Both the position numbers and the translations under genes were made by a program. DNA of 64,000 bases from Bacteroidota bacterium. Its GTDB lineage: Bacteria; Bacteroidota; Bacteroidia; Bacteroidales; UBA10428. How positions within the stretch are numbered: position 1 is the stretch's first letter; every line of letters starts with the position of its first letter. The stretch lies in assembly GCA_023442525.1 (NCBI GenBank), contig JAEZZA010000027.1, positions 22,405 to 86,404 of the forward strand. Reading direction: 5' to 3'. Below the pieces are notes generated by a model that worked only from the letters and a program-made list of their open reading frames with translations, was not told the origin of the DNA and did not search any database. Positions 44,294 through 51,984 of the stretch are shown here, piece after piece.

Positions 44294-44959
44294 ATGAGCG
44301 ATTTCTTTCACTTCTTCATCGATTTCGTACTCCATATAGACAAACATCTGGTTGAAATTGTAACCGAATACAGATCGTGGACCTACGCTATACTTTTCCT
44401 GATTATTTTTTGTGAAACCGGGCTGGTAATTACCCCTTTTCTTCCGGGCGATTCATTATTATTTGCGGCAGGTGCTGTTGCTGCCATGGCGGGTAATCCA
44501 CTGAACATACTTTTCCTGGTGCCTTTATGCCTGATAGCTGCCTTTATTGGCGATAACACGAATTATACCATCGGACGTTTCCTTGGTAATAAGGTATATG
44601 AAAAAGATTACCGACTGATCCGCCGAAAATACCTGGATCAGACGCATGCTTTTTATGAAAAGCATGGTGGAAAAACCTTGATCATTGCACGGTTTATGCC
44701 CATCATCCGTACTTTTGCACCCTTTGTAGCCGGCGTGGGTACAATGAGCTACCGGAGGTTTCTGCTCTTTTGTATAATTGGGAATCTTTTGTGGGTTAAC
44801 ATATTTTCATTTGCCGGGTACTTCTTTGGAAATATACCATTTGTGAAAAAGAATTTTTCAATCGTAGTCCTTGCCATAATATTCATCTCTTTTATTCCGC
44901 CGGTATACGCTTTCATGAAACAGATCATTCTCAACATGAGAAATAAACCTGTGGCATAG
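44294..44959 (+). CDS. DedA family membrane protein
   Basis: 221-aa polytopic membrane protein of the DedA/SNARE-associated (DUF697-unrelated) family, now linked to undecaprenyl-phosphate or phospholipid flipping. Hallmarks: FCETGLVITPFLPGDSLLFAAGAVAA with the acidic pair, then GRFLGNKVYEK, and FYEKHGGKTLIIARFMPIIRTFAPFVAGVG, which carries the conserved FxRxxPxxR region. About five helices. Convergent with the EamA gene 11 bases away. Confidence 0.93.
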   Translation: MSDFFHFFIDFVLHIDKHLVEIVTEYRSWTYAILFLIIFCETGLVITPFLPGDSLLFAAGAVAAMAGNPLNILFLVPLCLIAAFIGDNTNYTIGRFLGNKVYEKDYRLIRRKYLDQTHAFYEKHGGKTLIIARFMPIIRTFAPFVAGVGTMSYRRFLLFCIIGNLLWVNIFSFAGYFFGNIPFVKKNFSIVVLAIIFISFIPPVYAFMKQIILNMRNKPVA

Positions 44960-44970
44960 GCAACAGACTA

Positions 44971-45849
44971 TCATTGCTCATCTTCAACCGGAATCTTGCG
45001 TGTTAGCAAGCTAACCCCGATGATGGAGAGAATGATAAGCAATCCTCCCAGTAAAATTCTTGGAAGCAACGGTTCGGAAAAGAACAGGAAGCCCATTAAA
45101 GCTGCAAAAACAATACGGGATGAAGATACCATCGATCCGGCCTTTGCGGATACATTTTTATATCCCATGGTCAGCATCACCTGTCCCATCACACCCATTA
45201 TTCCGCTTCCAAACAAGGCAGGTAACTGACCGGCCCCGGGCATTACAAACACAGGGATCATCATTATTGCATTGCACATCGTCCCAATGGTCATAAGATA
45301 AAATACAATAAGCACAGTTGAGTCGTATTCGCGGGCAACCGAAAGCGTGATAATTGCAAATGCAGCAAGTATACCTGATAGCAAACCAATAACATCGCCT
45401 TTATTTATACTTGAGAAATCTGGAAATACCACAAGGTAAATCCCGGCCATGGCTATTACAAGGAATATCAAAGAAAGCTTTTTCAGCTTTTCAAGCCTGA
45501 ACAGTGGTGCCAGCAGAAAAATGAAAACAGGATATGTCATGTTAAGCATATTTCCGTTCGTTACCGAGCTATGCTCAACCGCGTAGAAAAATGCCACCAG
45601 CGCTGAGAAACTGAATAGTGCCCGTGCAACCACAAGTTTAACCTTTTTGGGTCTGAATGACGTGCCGGTGTGCCACATATAAAAAGCAGCAACTATTGAG
45701 CCAAGTGCCACCCGGAAGAATGTGATTTCTATTGCCGGAATATCGGATGAATTCGTTACATATTTGGCAAAAACAGTGGCCGAGGCAAAGCAGAATTCTG
45801 CGAGGATCAGAAGCGCTATGCCACTTTTGAATAATTTGCCGCGTTTCAT
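44971..45849 (-). CDS. EamA-type transporter (DMT superfamily) 1
   Basis: 292-aa permease with ten helices in two EamA repeats (about 8-140 and 150-285). EITFFRVALGSIVAAFYM is the typical start of the first repeat and LGGLLIILSIIGVSLL the end of the second. The family exports amino acids or nucleotide sugars; the substrate is unknown. A second, divergent EamA gene lies 55 bases upstream on the same strand, so the two may form an operon but are not close duplicates. Confidence 0.88.
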   Translation of the reverse strand: MKRGKLFKSGIALLILAEFCFASATVFAKYVTNSSDIPAIEITFFRVALGSIVAAFYMWHTGTSFRPKKVKLVVARALFSFSALVAFFYAVEHSSVTNGNMLNMTYPVFIFLLAPLFRLEKLKKLSLIFLVIAMAGIYLVVFPDFSSINKGDVIGLLSGILAAFAIITLSVAREYDSTVLIVFYLMTIGTMCNAIMMIPVFVMPGAGQLPALFGSGIMGVMGQVMLTMGYKNVSAKAGSMVSSSRIVFAALMGFLFFSEPLLPRILLGGLLIILSIIGVSLLTRKIPVEDEQ

Positions 45850-45904
45850 TTAAATTCAAATTGAAAGTTAAATAGTTAAAATTTTTAAATCAGGTTCACA
45901 TTAC

Positions 45905-46804
45905 TCAAAGACTTCCGGCCACCACAAGCGCAACGCCAGCCAGAACCCCGGCTAGTACAAGGCCTCTGTTCCGAAGGTTTGTTTCTTTGAAATATACTGC
46001 CCCGGCACCAAACACAATAACGGCTGATGCTCTGCGGACAATAATCAGAACTGAAACCAGCGATCCGTCGAATGAAAGTGCCTTAAAATAGAAAAAATCG
46101 GCAACAATCAGGAGAATGCCTATCAGCAAGGCCGACCAACGCCATTGAAATACCGTGGTTACTTTACGTTTAGGATACCAGATCGTCAGCAGAATGATCA
46201 GAAAAATAGCGGCAGTATAAACCGAGAACCACGCCTGCATGGCAATCCTGTCGAATTCATTCACCAGGTACTTGTCGAGTAAAGCGCTTATACTGTTAAA
46301 GATGATACTTAAAAAAGCGAAGAAGATCCACCGGCTGCCGGTTTTCCTTTTGTCACTTAAGTTACCGCTAAACGACAGTGCATAATAAAAGCCAAGTGCA
46401 ATCAACACACCCGTCCACTGCAGTGCGTTCATCCTTTCTGAATAAATCAGGAATGCTCCGATCATGGTCCATACCGGGCCCGAGGCATTCAACGGTGCGA
46501 GCAACGATACGGGTAAATGCTTAACGGAAAAGTACCCGAATAACCATGCCGTGGAAACAATGGCCGATTTTAGAAGAAATAGTAATTGACCTGTCGCTCC
46601 GGTTTGAGGGATAAACAAGCCTGCCGACTTTGCAAATTCGGGGGAAACACCTGAAAGAACAAGAAAAGGGGCGAAAACCACTGCCGATGCTGCTGAACCT
46701 ATAAATAACACCGGCAAAACAGCATTGTGATTTAACGCGATTTTCTTAAATATTTCGTGAAAGCCCAGAAAGAAAGATGAGAGTATACCCAGTATGATCC
46801 ACAT
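45905..46804 (-). CDS. EamA-type transporter (DMT superfamily) 2
   Basis: 299-aa ten-helix DMT permease. The start WIILGILSSFFLGFHEIFKKIALNHNA, the mid-repeat LLAPLNASGPVWTMIGAFLIYSERM and the second-repeat VSVLIIVRRASAVIVFGAGAVYFKETNL are EamA features. It differs clearly from the neighbour at 44971-45849, so it is probably an older paralogue or an unrelated acquisition. Substrate unknown. Confidence 0.87.
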   Translation of the reverse strand: MWIILGILSSFFLGFHEIFKKIALNHNAVLPVLFIGSAASAVVFAPFLVLSGVSPEFAKSAGLFIPQTGATGQLLFLLKSAIVSTAWLFGYFSVKHLPVSLLAPLNASGPVWTMIGAFLIYSERMNALQWTGVLIALGFYYALSFSGNLSDKRKTGSRWIFFAFLSIIFNSISALLDKYLVNEFDRIAMQAWFSVYTAAIFLIILLTIWYPKRKVTTVFQWRWSALLIGILLIVADFFYFKALSFDGSLVSVLIIVRRASAVIVFGAGAVYFKETNLRNRGLVLAGVLAGVALVVAGSL

Positions 46805-46896
46805 GGTGCGAATTTAACAAGTTCAAAAGATAATTAGGTATAAAAGCCTATAAGCTTTTGGGTACATGATCGTATTCCTAAGAATCAGCCACTTAT

Positions 46897-46904
46897 TAAA
46901 TTTG
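46897..46904 (+). promoter_or_regulatory. -7 promoter box (TAAATTTG) of the Hdr-like operon
   Basis: Exact TAnnTTTG match 17 bases before the first start codon of the five-gene Hdr-like operon. Confidence 0.5.
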
Positions 46905-46921
46905 TTATCATACTTCTGCTC

Positions 46922-47641
46922 ATGGAGATTGATTACTACAAAGAACTTGGTACCGATGTCAGGTTCACTGAGGGACTTACCGGTTGTTTGCATTGCGGTA
47001 CATGTACTGCTATTTGTCCTGCCGCTGAATTTTACAATTACGATCCGAGAATTATAGCCGAGACCGTTCAAACAAGGGATAACAATAAAATTCACGATCT
47101 ACTTATATCCGACACCATCTGGTATTGTGGCGAATGCATGTCGTGCAAAACACGCTGTCCGCGTAATAACGCTCCGGGCCTGCTTATAATGGCATTAAGG
47201 GCTTTGAGTATACGGACCGGACTGTTCACTGAATCGGAAAAGGGGCGTCAGGTACTTATACTTAAACGCTCGATTGGAGAATGGATTTTGAAATACGGAT
47301 ATTGCCTTTACCGTGAGGAAATGACCATTGAAGATCATCCCGAGCAGGGACCCACCTGGGTTTGGCAGAATAATAACCTTGATAAGCTGTTTGAACGATT
47401 TGGCGCAAAGTACAGGGGCAATGAACCCGGTCCGCTGAGAACCATTCCGCAGGATGCTCTTGATGAACTGAAGAAGATTTTTGAAGTAACCGGAGCTATG
47501 GATCAGTATCAGTTGATTGAGGCTAAATCGGCTGAAAAAGCACAGGAGATGGGTTTGGAATTCAATGAACGGCTCGACTGCGGATATGTAAACCAGGTAT
47601 ATAACCTTAACAGCGGTGTTCATACTAAAGAAAACTTATGA
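46922..47641 (+). CDS. Heterodisulfide reductase subunit C-like protein (C1)
   Basis: 239-aa soluble iron-sulfur protein. Two [4Fe-4S] sites near the N-terminus: Cys22/25/28/32 in CLHCGTCTAICP and Cys69/72/75/79 in CGECMSCKTRCP. HdrC proteins carry electrons between the HdrA flavin and HdrB. The remaining 160 residues are helical and rich in charged residues, longer than methanogen HdrC but similar in size to the sHdrC1 type of sulfur-oxidising bacteria, as far as I recall. First gene of the operon; its stop overlaps the next start by four bases. Confidence 0.85.
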   Translation: MEIDYYKELGTDVRFTEGLTGCLHCGTCTAICPAAEFYNYDPRIIAETVQTRDNNKIHDLLISDTIWYCGECMSCKTRCPRNNAPGLLIMALRALSIRTGLFTESEKGRQVLILKRSIGEWILKYGYCLYREEMTIEDHPEQGPTWVWQNNNLDKLFERFGAKYRGNEPGPLRTIPQDALDELKKIFEVTGAMDQYQLIEAKSAEKAQEMGLEFNERLDCGYVNQVYNLNSGVHTKENL

Positions 47642-48756
47642 AAATCGAGGGTAAACGGAAAGTATGGCAGGAGTACCAGAAGGAAATTGCAACGGATAAT
47701 TTCTTTTATGTCCGAAGTTGTGTGAGACAGAATTTCTTTCCCGGAGCCGAGCAGATATTTCTCAAATTTTTGCGTGAGAAGTTAGGGAAGAGAGTCCTCG
47801 AAAATCCGGGTCACACCACTTGTACAGGCATTGGATATCACTGCGACATTGTTCCCTTTAATACCACTATGACGGTTGTTGCCCGGCAGTTTTCGCTTAT
47901 GAACGAAGCCGGCTGTGAAAACCTGGCTATATCGTGCATAACTTCGTTCGGCCTGTATACCGAAATACTCGAAACCTGGCATCATTTTCCGGAAACCGAG
48001 GAAAAAACCCGGGAATACCTGTATAAAGCCACCGGCAGGGAATTCCGGATCCCGGCCAACATCGCCCACGCGAGCGATATTGTGTTCAAGCTCAGGAACG
48101 AAATAGCCGAAAAATCTCCCTACAGGTTAATCAACCAGGTAACCGGTAAGCCGCTTAAAGTTGTGGAGCATATCGGTTGCCACTATTCCAGAATGTTTCC
48201 GCACAAAGGAGTTGGCGGAGCCGAATATCCTTATGTGCTCGCCGGACTCGTTGAATCACTCGGCGGAGAAATCGTGGATTATCCCGAACGGCGCCATTGT
48301 TGCGGTTTTGGATTTCGCCAGTATGTTGTAAGGGCTAACAGGGGATACTCCGTATCGTGCAGCAAAAAGAAATTCGATTCGATGGAACCCTATAAACCCG
48401 ACCTGATAATCACTAACTGCCCGGGTTGCCCGTATTTTCTCGACAGATGGCAATATGTAGTCAGTGAAATGGAGGGAAAGACATACGGTGAAAATGGTCA
48501 CGGAATTCCCGTATTCACTTATGAAGAACTGGCAGCCCTTGTTATGGGTTACGATCCGTGGGAAATAGGACTTCAAACACACCAGGTATCACCGGAGCCT
48601 TTGCTGATAAAGATGGGAGTGCCTTTCGAACCCCGGAAAAAATACAGCGGGCTGAATGGAGAAAATTTGGGCCGTCCCGAAAAACCAAACATTATGAAAG
48701 TGGATATGGACGGACTGACTTATGATCCGGTTGAAGAACTGGTTGACAAAAGATAA
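47638..48756 (+). CDS. Heterodisulfide reductase subunit B-like protein (B1)
   Basis: 372-aa CCG-domain protein. The second CCG site is complete: Cys181, Cys221-Cys222 in HCCGFGFRQ, and Cys261/Cys264 in NCPGCP, enough for one non-cubane [4Fe-4S] cluster. The first site is degenerate: Cys28 is kept, the CC pair reads TCTG (only Cys62), and the final CxxC reads SCITS (only Cys100). A typical HdrB has two full sites, so catalysis may rest on one cluster. Overlap of four bases with C1; the A gene follows after 15 bases. Confidence 0.85.
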   Translation: MKIEGKRKVWQEYQKEIATDNFFYVRSCVRQNFFPGAEQIFLKFLREKLGKRVLENPGHTTCTGIGYHCDIVPFNTTMTVVARQFSLMNEAGCENLAISCITSFGLYTEILETWHHFPETEEKTREYLYKATGREFRIPANIAHASDIVFKLRNEIAEKSPYRLINQVTGKPLKVVEHIGCHYSRMFPHKGVGGAEYPYVLAGLVESLGGEIVDYPERRHCCGFGFRQYVVRANRGYSVSCSKKKFDSMEPYKPDLIITNCPGCPYFLDRWQYVVSEMEGKTYGENGHGIPVFTYEELAALVMGYDPWEIGLQTHQVSPEPLLIKMGVPFEPRKKYSGLNGENLGRPEKPNIMKVDMDGLTYDPVEELVDKR

Positions 48757-48771
48757 AAAGGAAATGGCAAG

Positions 48772-49821
48772 ATGAAAAGCGTTGCAATCATTGGCGGAGG
48801 TATAGCAGGAATGGAAGCGGCAGCTAAATTGTCGAAACAGGGATATGCTGTCACAATTATCGAAAAAGAGGATAAGATTGGCGGCCGTCTCAACCAATGG
48901 CATGCATTGTTCCCGCACCGCAAGCTTTCGGATGACCTTCGTCTGACCCTGCTGGACGAATTGGCCAATGGCGTCAGTATTGTTACTAATGCTGTCATCA
49001 CGGGAATTGAAAGGAATGATGACGGATTTGCCATTAAAATAAATAACAACCGGATGGTTACCGCCTGTGCCGTTTTGGTTACAACGGGATTTGATATTTT
49101 CCGGGCCGAAAAAAAAGAAGAATACGGTTACGGGATATATGAAAATGTGATCACTTCGGTTGATCTTGAAAATATTTTCCGATCGGGAAAGAAACTGGTC
49201 AATCACCAGGGAATGACTCCTTCAAGGATCGGATTCATACACTGTGTTGGTTCCCGGGATGAAAAGGCCGGAAATCCGCATTGCTCAAAGGTGTGCTGTG
49301 TTACAGCTGTCAAACAGGCTATAGAAGTAAAGGAAATGCTGCCGGCTTCGGAGGTATTCCTGTTTTATATGGATTTACGGATGTTTGGAAGGCATTTTGA
49401 AGAGTTGTATAAAGAAGCTCAGTTCAAGTATGGTGTGCAGTTCATAAGGGCAAGACTGTCTGAAGCCTTTGAAAATCCCGACGGATCAATTCAGATACGG
49501 GTTGAAGATACCTTGTTGTCGAAACCCCTTAAAATGAAAATGGATATGCTGGTACTTATGGCAGGTATTCAGCCTGCTGTAAACAATCTGCCGGGATTGC
49601 CTGAACTGGAAAAGGATACAGACGGATTTATCAAAATTGAAAACAGTTATTCTCCATACCAGACCAAAATACCCGGACTGTTTTGTGCCGGTGGGATAAT
49701 GGGTCCGCGTACAATTGAGGAAACCCTTGCCGATGCCCGTGCAGTTACCGTGGATATAGGCCGCTATCTTAAGATTACGGCCAATTATAACGGACAGGAA
49801 CATTTTGTTATGGAACTATGA
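48772..49821 (+). CDS. Heterodisulfide reductase subunit A-like flavoprotein
   Basis: 349-aa FAD protein with a Rossmann fold at the start (VAIIGGGIAGMEAAAKL, GGRL). VGSRDEKAGNPHCSKVCCVTAVKQAIEVKE is the HdrA hallmark, with Cys158, Cys171 and Cys175/176 as likely cluster ligands. The C-terminus has FCAGGIMGPRTIEETLADARA, the FAD-closing loop. It is much shorter than methanogen HdrA (about 650 aa): it lacks the N-terminal and C-terminal ferredoxin modules. That short form is the one reported for sHdr systems. The stop overlaps the next start by four bases. Confidence 0.87.
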   Translation: MKSVAIIGGGIAGMEAAAKLSKQGYAVTIIEKEDKIGGRLNQWHALFPHRKLSDDLRLTLLDELANGVSIVTNAVITGIERNDDGFAIKINNNRMVTACAVLVTTGFDIFRAEKKEEYGYGIYENVITSVDLENIFRSGKKLVNHQGMTPSRIGFIHCVGSRDEKAGNPHCSKVCCVTAVKQAIEVKEMLPASEVFLFYMDLRMFGRHFEELYKEAQFKYGVQFIRARLSEAFENPDGSIQIRVEDTLLSKPLKMKMDMLVLMAGIQPAVNNLPGLPELEKDTDGFIKIENSYSPYQTKIPGLFCAGGIMGPRTIEETLADARAVTVDIGRYLKITANYNGQEHFVMEL

Positions 49822-50162
49822 TCAATTTCGGATATAAAATACAAGAGGATCGTCAGATTGATTATGATTCCAATGTTCGGGGAATCTTAAGTCGTGTGCG
49901 AAAGGATGAACCCTCAATTGATTGGTGCATGAGTTGCGGAACCTGCTCTTCGGGATGTATTGCGGCAGTTTCCACGGATTTTAGCCTGCGGAAACTCATT
50001 CTGCTTTCACGCCGAGGTATGGATGATGAAGTTGCCCAAATGGTTTTCCGCTGCAGGTTTTGCGGTAAATGTATCAATGTTTGTCCCCGTGGAGTGAATA
50101 CAAGGAATATTGTATACCTGATGCAAACAGCAGTCAAAAATACTACCAGCCATGAAATTTGA
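49818..50162 (+). CDS. Heterodisulfide reductase subunit C-like protein (C2)
   Basis: 114-aa small ferredoxin-type protein. Two cluster sites: Cys37/40/43/47 (CMSCGTCSSGC) and Cys79/82/85/89 (CRFCGKCINVCP). Shorter than C1, with only a 25-residue tail. Its start overlaps the A gene by four bases and its end overlaps the membrane subunit by 11 bases, so all three are tightly coupled. It probably bridges the flavoprotein and the terminal subunit. Confidence 0.85.
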   Translation: MINFGYKIQEDRQIDYDSNVRGILSRVRKDEPSIDWCMSCGTCSSGCIAAVSTDFSLRKLILLSRRGMDDEVAQMVFRCRFCGKCINVCPRGVNTRNIVYLMQTAVKNTTSHEI

Positions 50163-51984
50163 CTATTTTGTTTTGCCCTTTGTTGCGGGGCTTTTATTTC
50201 TGCTCGGATACCTGGTTTTCAGGTATTCATTATGGTTTAAGCAACTAAGCAGGACCGAAAAATCACAGATCTTCAGGGGCTTTTTCAGCAGGAATCTTTT
50301 CAGCGCCCTTAAAGAAATTTTCTTTGAGAGTCTGCTTCACCGGAAGATTTTTGCAAGGAACAGATTGTTGGGCTTTATGCACATGAGCCTGGCATTTGGC
50401 TGGTTTTTACTTATTGTTGTGGGCAATCTCGAGAGCCGTGTTTACGAGCCGGCGGCCATGAACATGCCCTACGTTCCCATATTCTTTAAATTCTTTCATT
50501 CCAATCCGGATGCTTTTCCTTTGTACAAGGTATTTTCATTTATAATGGACCTGCTGTTACTGCTTGTACTGGCAGGAGTGGCTCTGGCTCTGGGTAAACG
50601 ATTCAGGTCGCGCCCCTATGGTATGAAAAGAACAACCCGCCTGGTTGCAGCTGATCGTTTTGCTTTAACCGCATTATGGCTTATTTTTCCTCTACGTTTG
50701 GTTGCCGAAAGCTTTACATCCGCTGTTTACGGAGGTGGTGATTTTCTTACCGGATCGGTTGGCTCATTACTTGGGTCGTTTCTACCGGCTGAGAATTTCT
50801 ATTATCCATCGTGGTGGGCATATTCGGTTGCTCTCGGTGTTTTCTTTGTAGCTATGCCCTTTTCAAGGTATATGCACATTCCTACAGAAGTTGTTCTGAT
50901 TTTTTCACGGCATTTCGGACTCACGGAATCAAACAAGCGGACACCGCTTACCGAGGTTGAAATACATTCATGTTCAAGATGCGGAATATGCCTCGATGCC
51001 TGTCAGATGTCATTCGCAGGGGGAGTCCAGAATATTCAGTCGGCTTACCAGTTAAAAGCAATACGCTATGGAAATATTCAGCCGAAAGATACTTTCAACT
51101 GTATGATGTGCGGACGGTGCGAAAGTGTTTGTCCGGTTGGGATAAGCATATCCGACATACGGATGATCACAAGGAACGAACTGAATGGTCGTAAACCTGA
51201 TCCTTCGTTTGTACAGCAGGAATCAGTGCCGGTTAAAAAAGCGGATGTCATTTATTTTGCAGGTTGCATGGGACATCAGACACCGTCGGTGAAGAAATCA
51301 ATGATTTCGATATTTAAAGAAGCAGGCATCAATTACTGGTTCATGGATGAATCAGGAGGTTTGTGCTGCGGACGCCCCATGATGCTCGCCGGCCATCACG
51401 AACAGGCTTCAATTATGATGGAAAAGAACCGTAAAATGATTGATGCTTCAGGCGCCTCAGTACTGGTTACTTCATGCCCGATTTGTTATAAAATATTCAG
51501 GAATGAATACCATTTAAATATAGATGTAGTTCATCATTCGGAATATTTGTTAAAGCTTGTGACCGGAAAGAAAATCAGAGTCCGCCCATCCGGAACAGTG
51601 GTAGCTTATCACGATCCGTGTGAATTAAGCAGGGAGATAAAGGTTTACGACGAACCCAGGCAGTTGCTTTCAGCCTTTTCGGTTGTAACAAGCGGAGAAT
51701 ATGAAAAGGATAATGGATTATGCTGTGGCAACAGCCTTGCCAATTTCTCTTCGGGTAATGAAATTCGGATGACGGTAGCGAGTGACGCCTATAATAAAAT
51801 AGTGCCTGCGGATGCTCAGTGCCTGGTTACTTCATGTCCTATGTGCAAGAAGACATTTCAAAGAGTTGCCAATGTACCGGTCAGGGATATCTCAGAAATG
51901 GTTGTTCTTGCAATGCAGAAGAATCAGAAACATGCGGCTCCACATCACGCGAAAGAGAGGATTTCTGCATTAGTGACCGGTTAA
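50152..51984 (+). CDS. Membrane-anchored Hdr subunit (HdrE/NarI-like helices + HdrD-like CCG domains)
   Basis: 610 aa. N-terminal membrane domain (1-250) of about five helices with His77 (GFMHMS) and His242 (RYMHIP), candidate haem b ligands as in NarI/HdrE/DsrM-type cytochromes. Two [4Fe-4S] sites follow: Cys274/277/280/284 and Cys317/320/323/327. Then two complete CCG domains: Cys372, Cys405-406, Cys442/445 and Cys490, Cys524-525, Cys562/565. This is HdrC+HdrD fused behind a quinone-type membrane anchor. The last 34 codons overlap, on the opposite strand, the end of the gene at 51881-54304. It would link the soluble Hdr-like proteins to the quinone pool. Confidence 0.86.
   Translation: MKFDYFVLPFVAGLLFLLGYLVFRYSLWFKQLSRTEKSQIFRGFFSRNLFSALKEIFFESLLHRKIFARNRLLGFMHMSLAFGWFLLIVVGNLESRVYEPAAMNMPYVPIFFKFFHSNPDAFPLYKVFSFIMDLLLLLVLAGVALALGKRFRSRPYGMKRTTRLVAADRFALTALWLIFPLRLVAESFTSAVYGGGDFLTGSVGSLLGSFLPAENFYYPSWWAYSVALGVFFVAMPFSRYMHIPTEVVLIFSRHFGLTESNKRTPLTEVEIHSCSRCGICLDACQMSFAGGVQNIQSAYQLKAIRYGNIQPKDTFNCMMCGRCESVCPVGISISDIRMITRNELNGRKPDPSFVQQESVPVKKADVIYFAGCMGHQTPSVKKSMISIFKEAGINYWFMDESGGLCCGRPMMLAGHHEQASIMMEKNRKMIDASGASVLVTSCPICYKIFRNEYHLNIDVVHHSEYLLKLVTGKKIRVRPSGTVVAYHDPCELSREIKVYDEPRQLLSAFSVVTSGEYEKDNGLCCGNSLANFSSGNEIRMTVASDAYNKIVPADAQCLVTSCPMCKKTFQRVANVPVRDISEMVVLAMQKNQKHAAPHHAKERISALVTG

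Noticed and set aside
44971..46804. Tandem duplication of EamA genes
   Set aside because: The two proteins share only family-level features and have clearly different sequences, so a recent duplication is unlikely.
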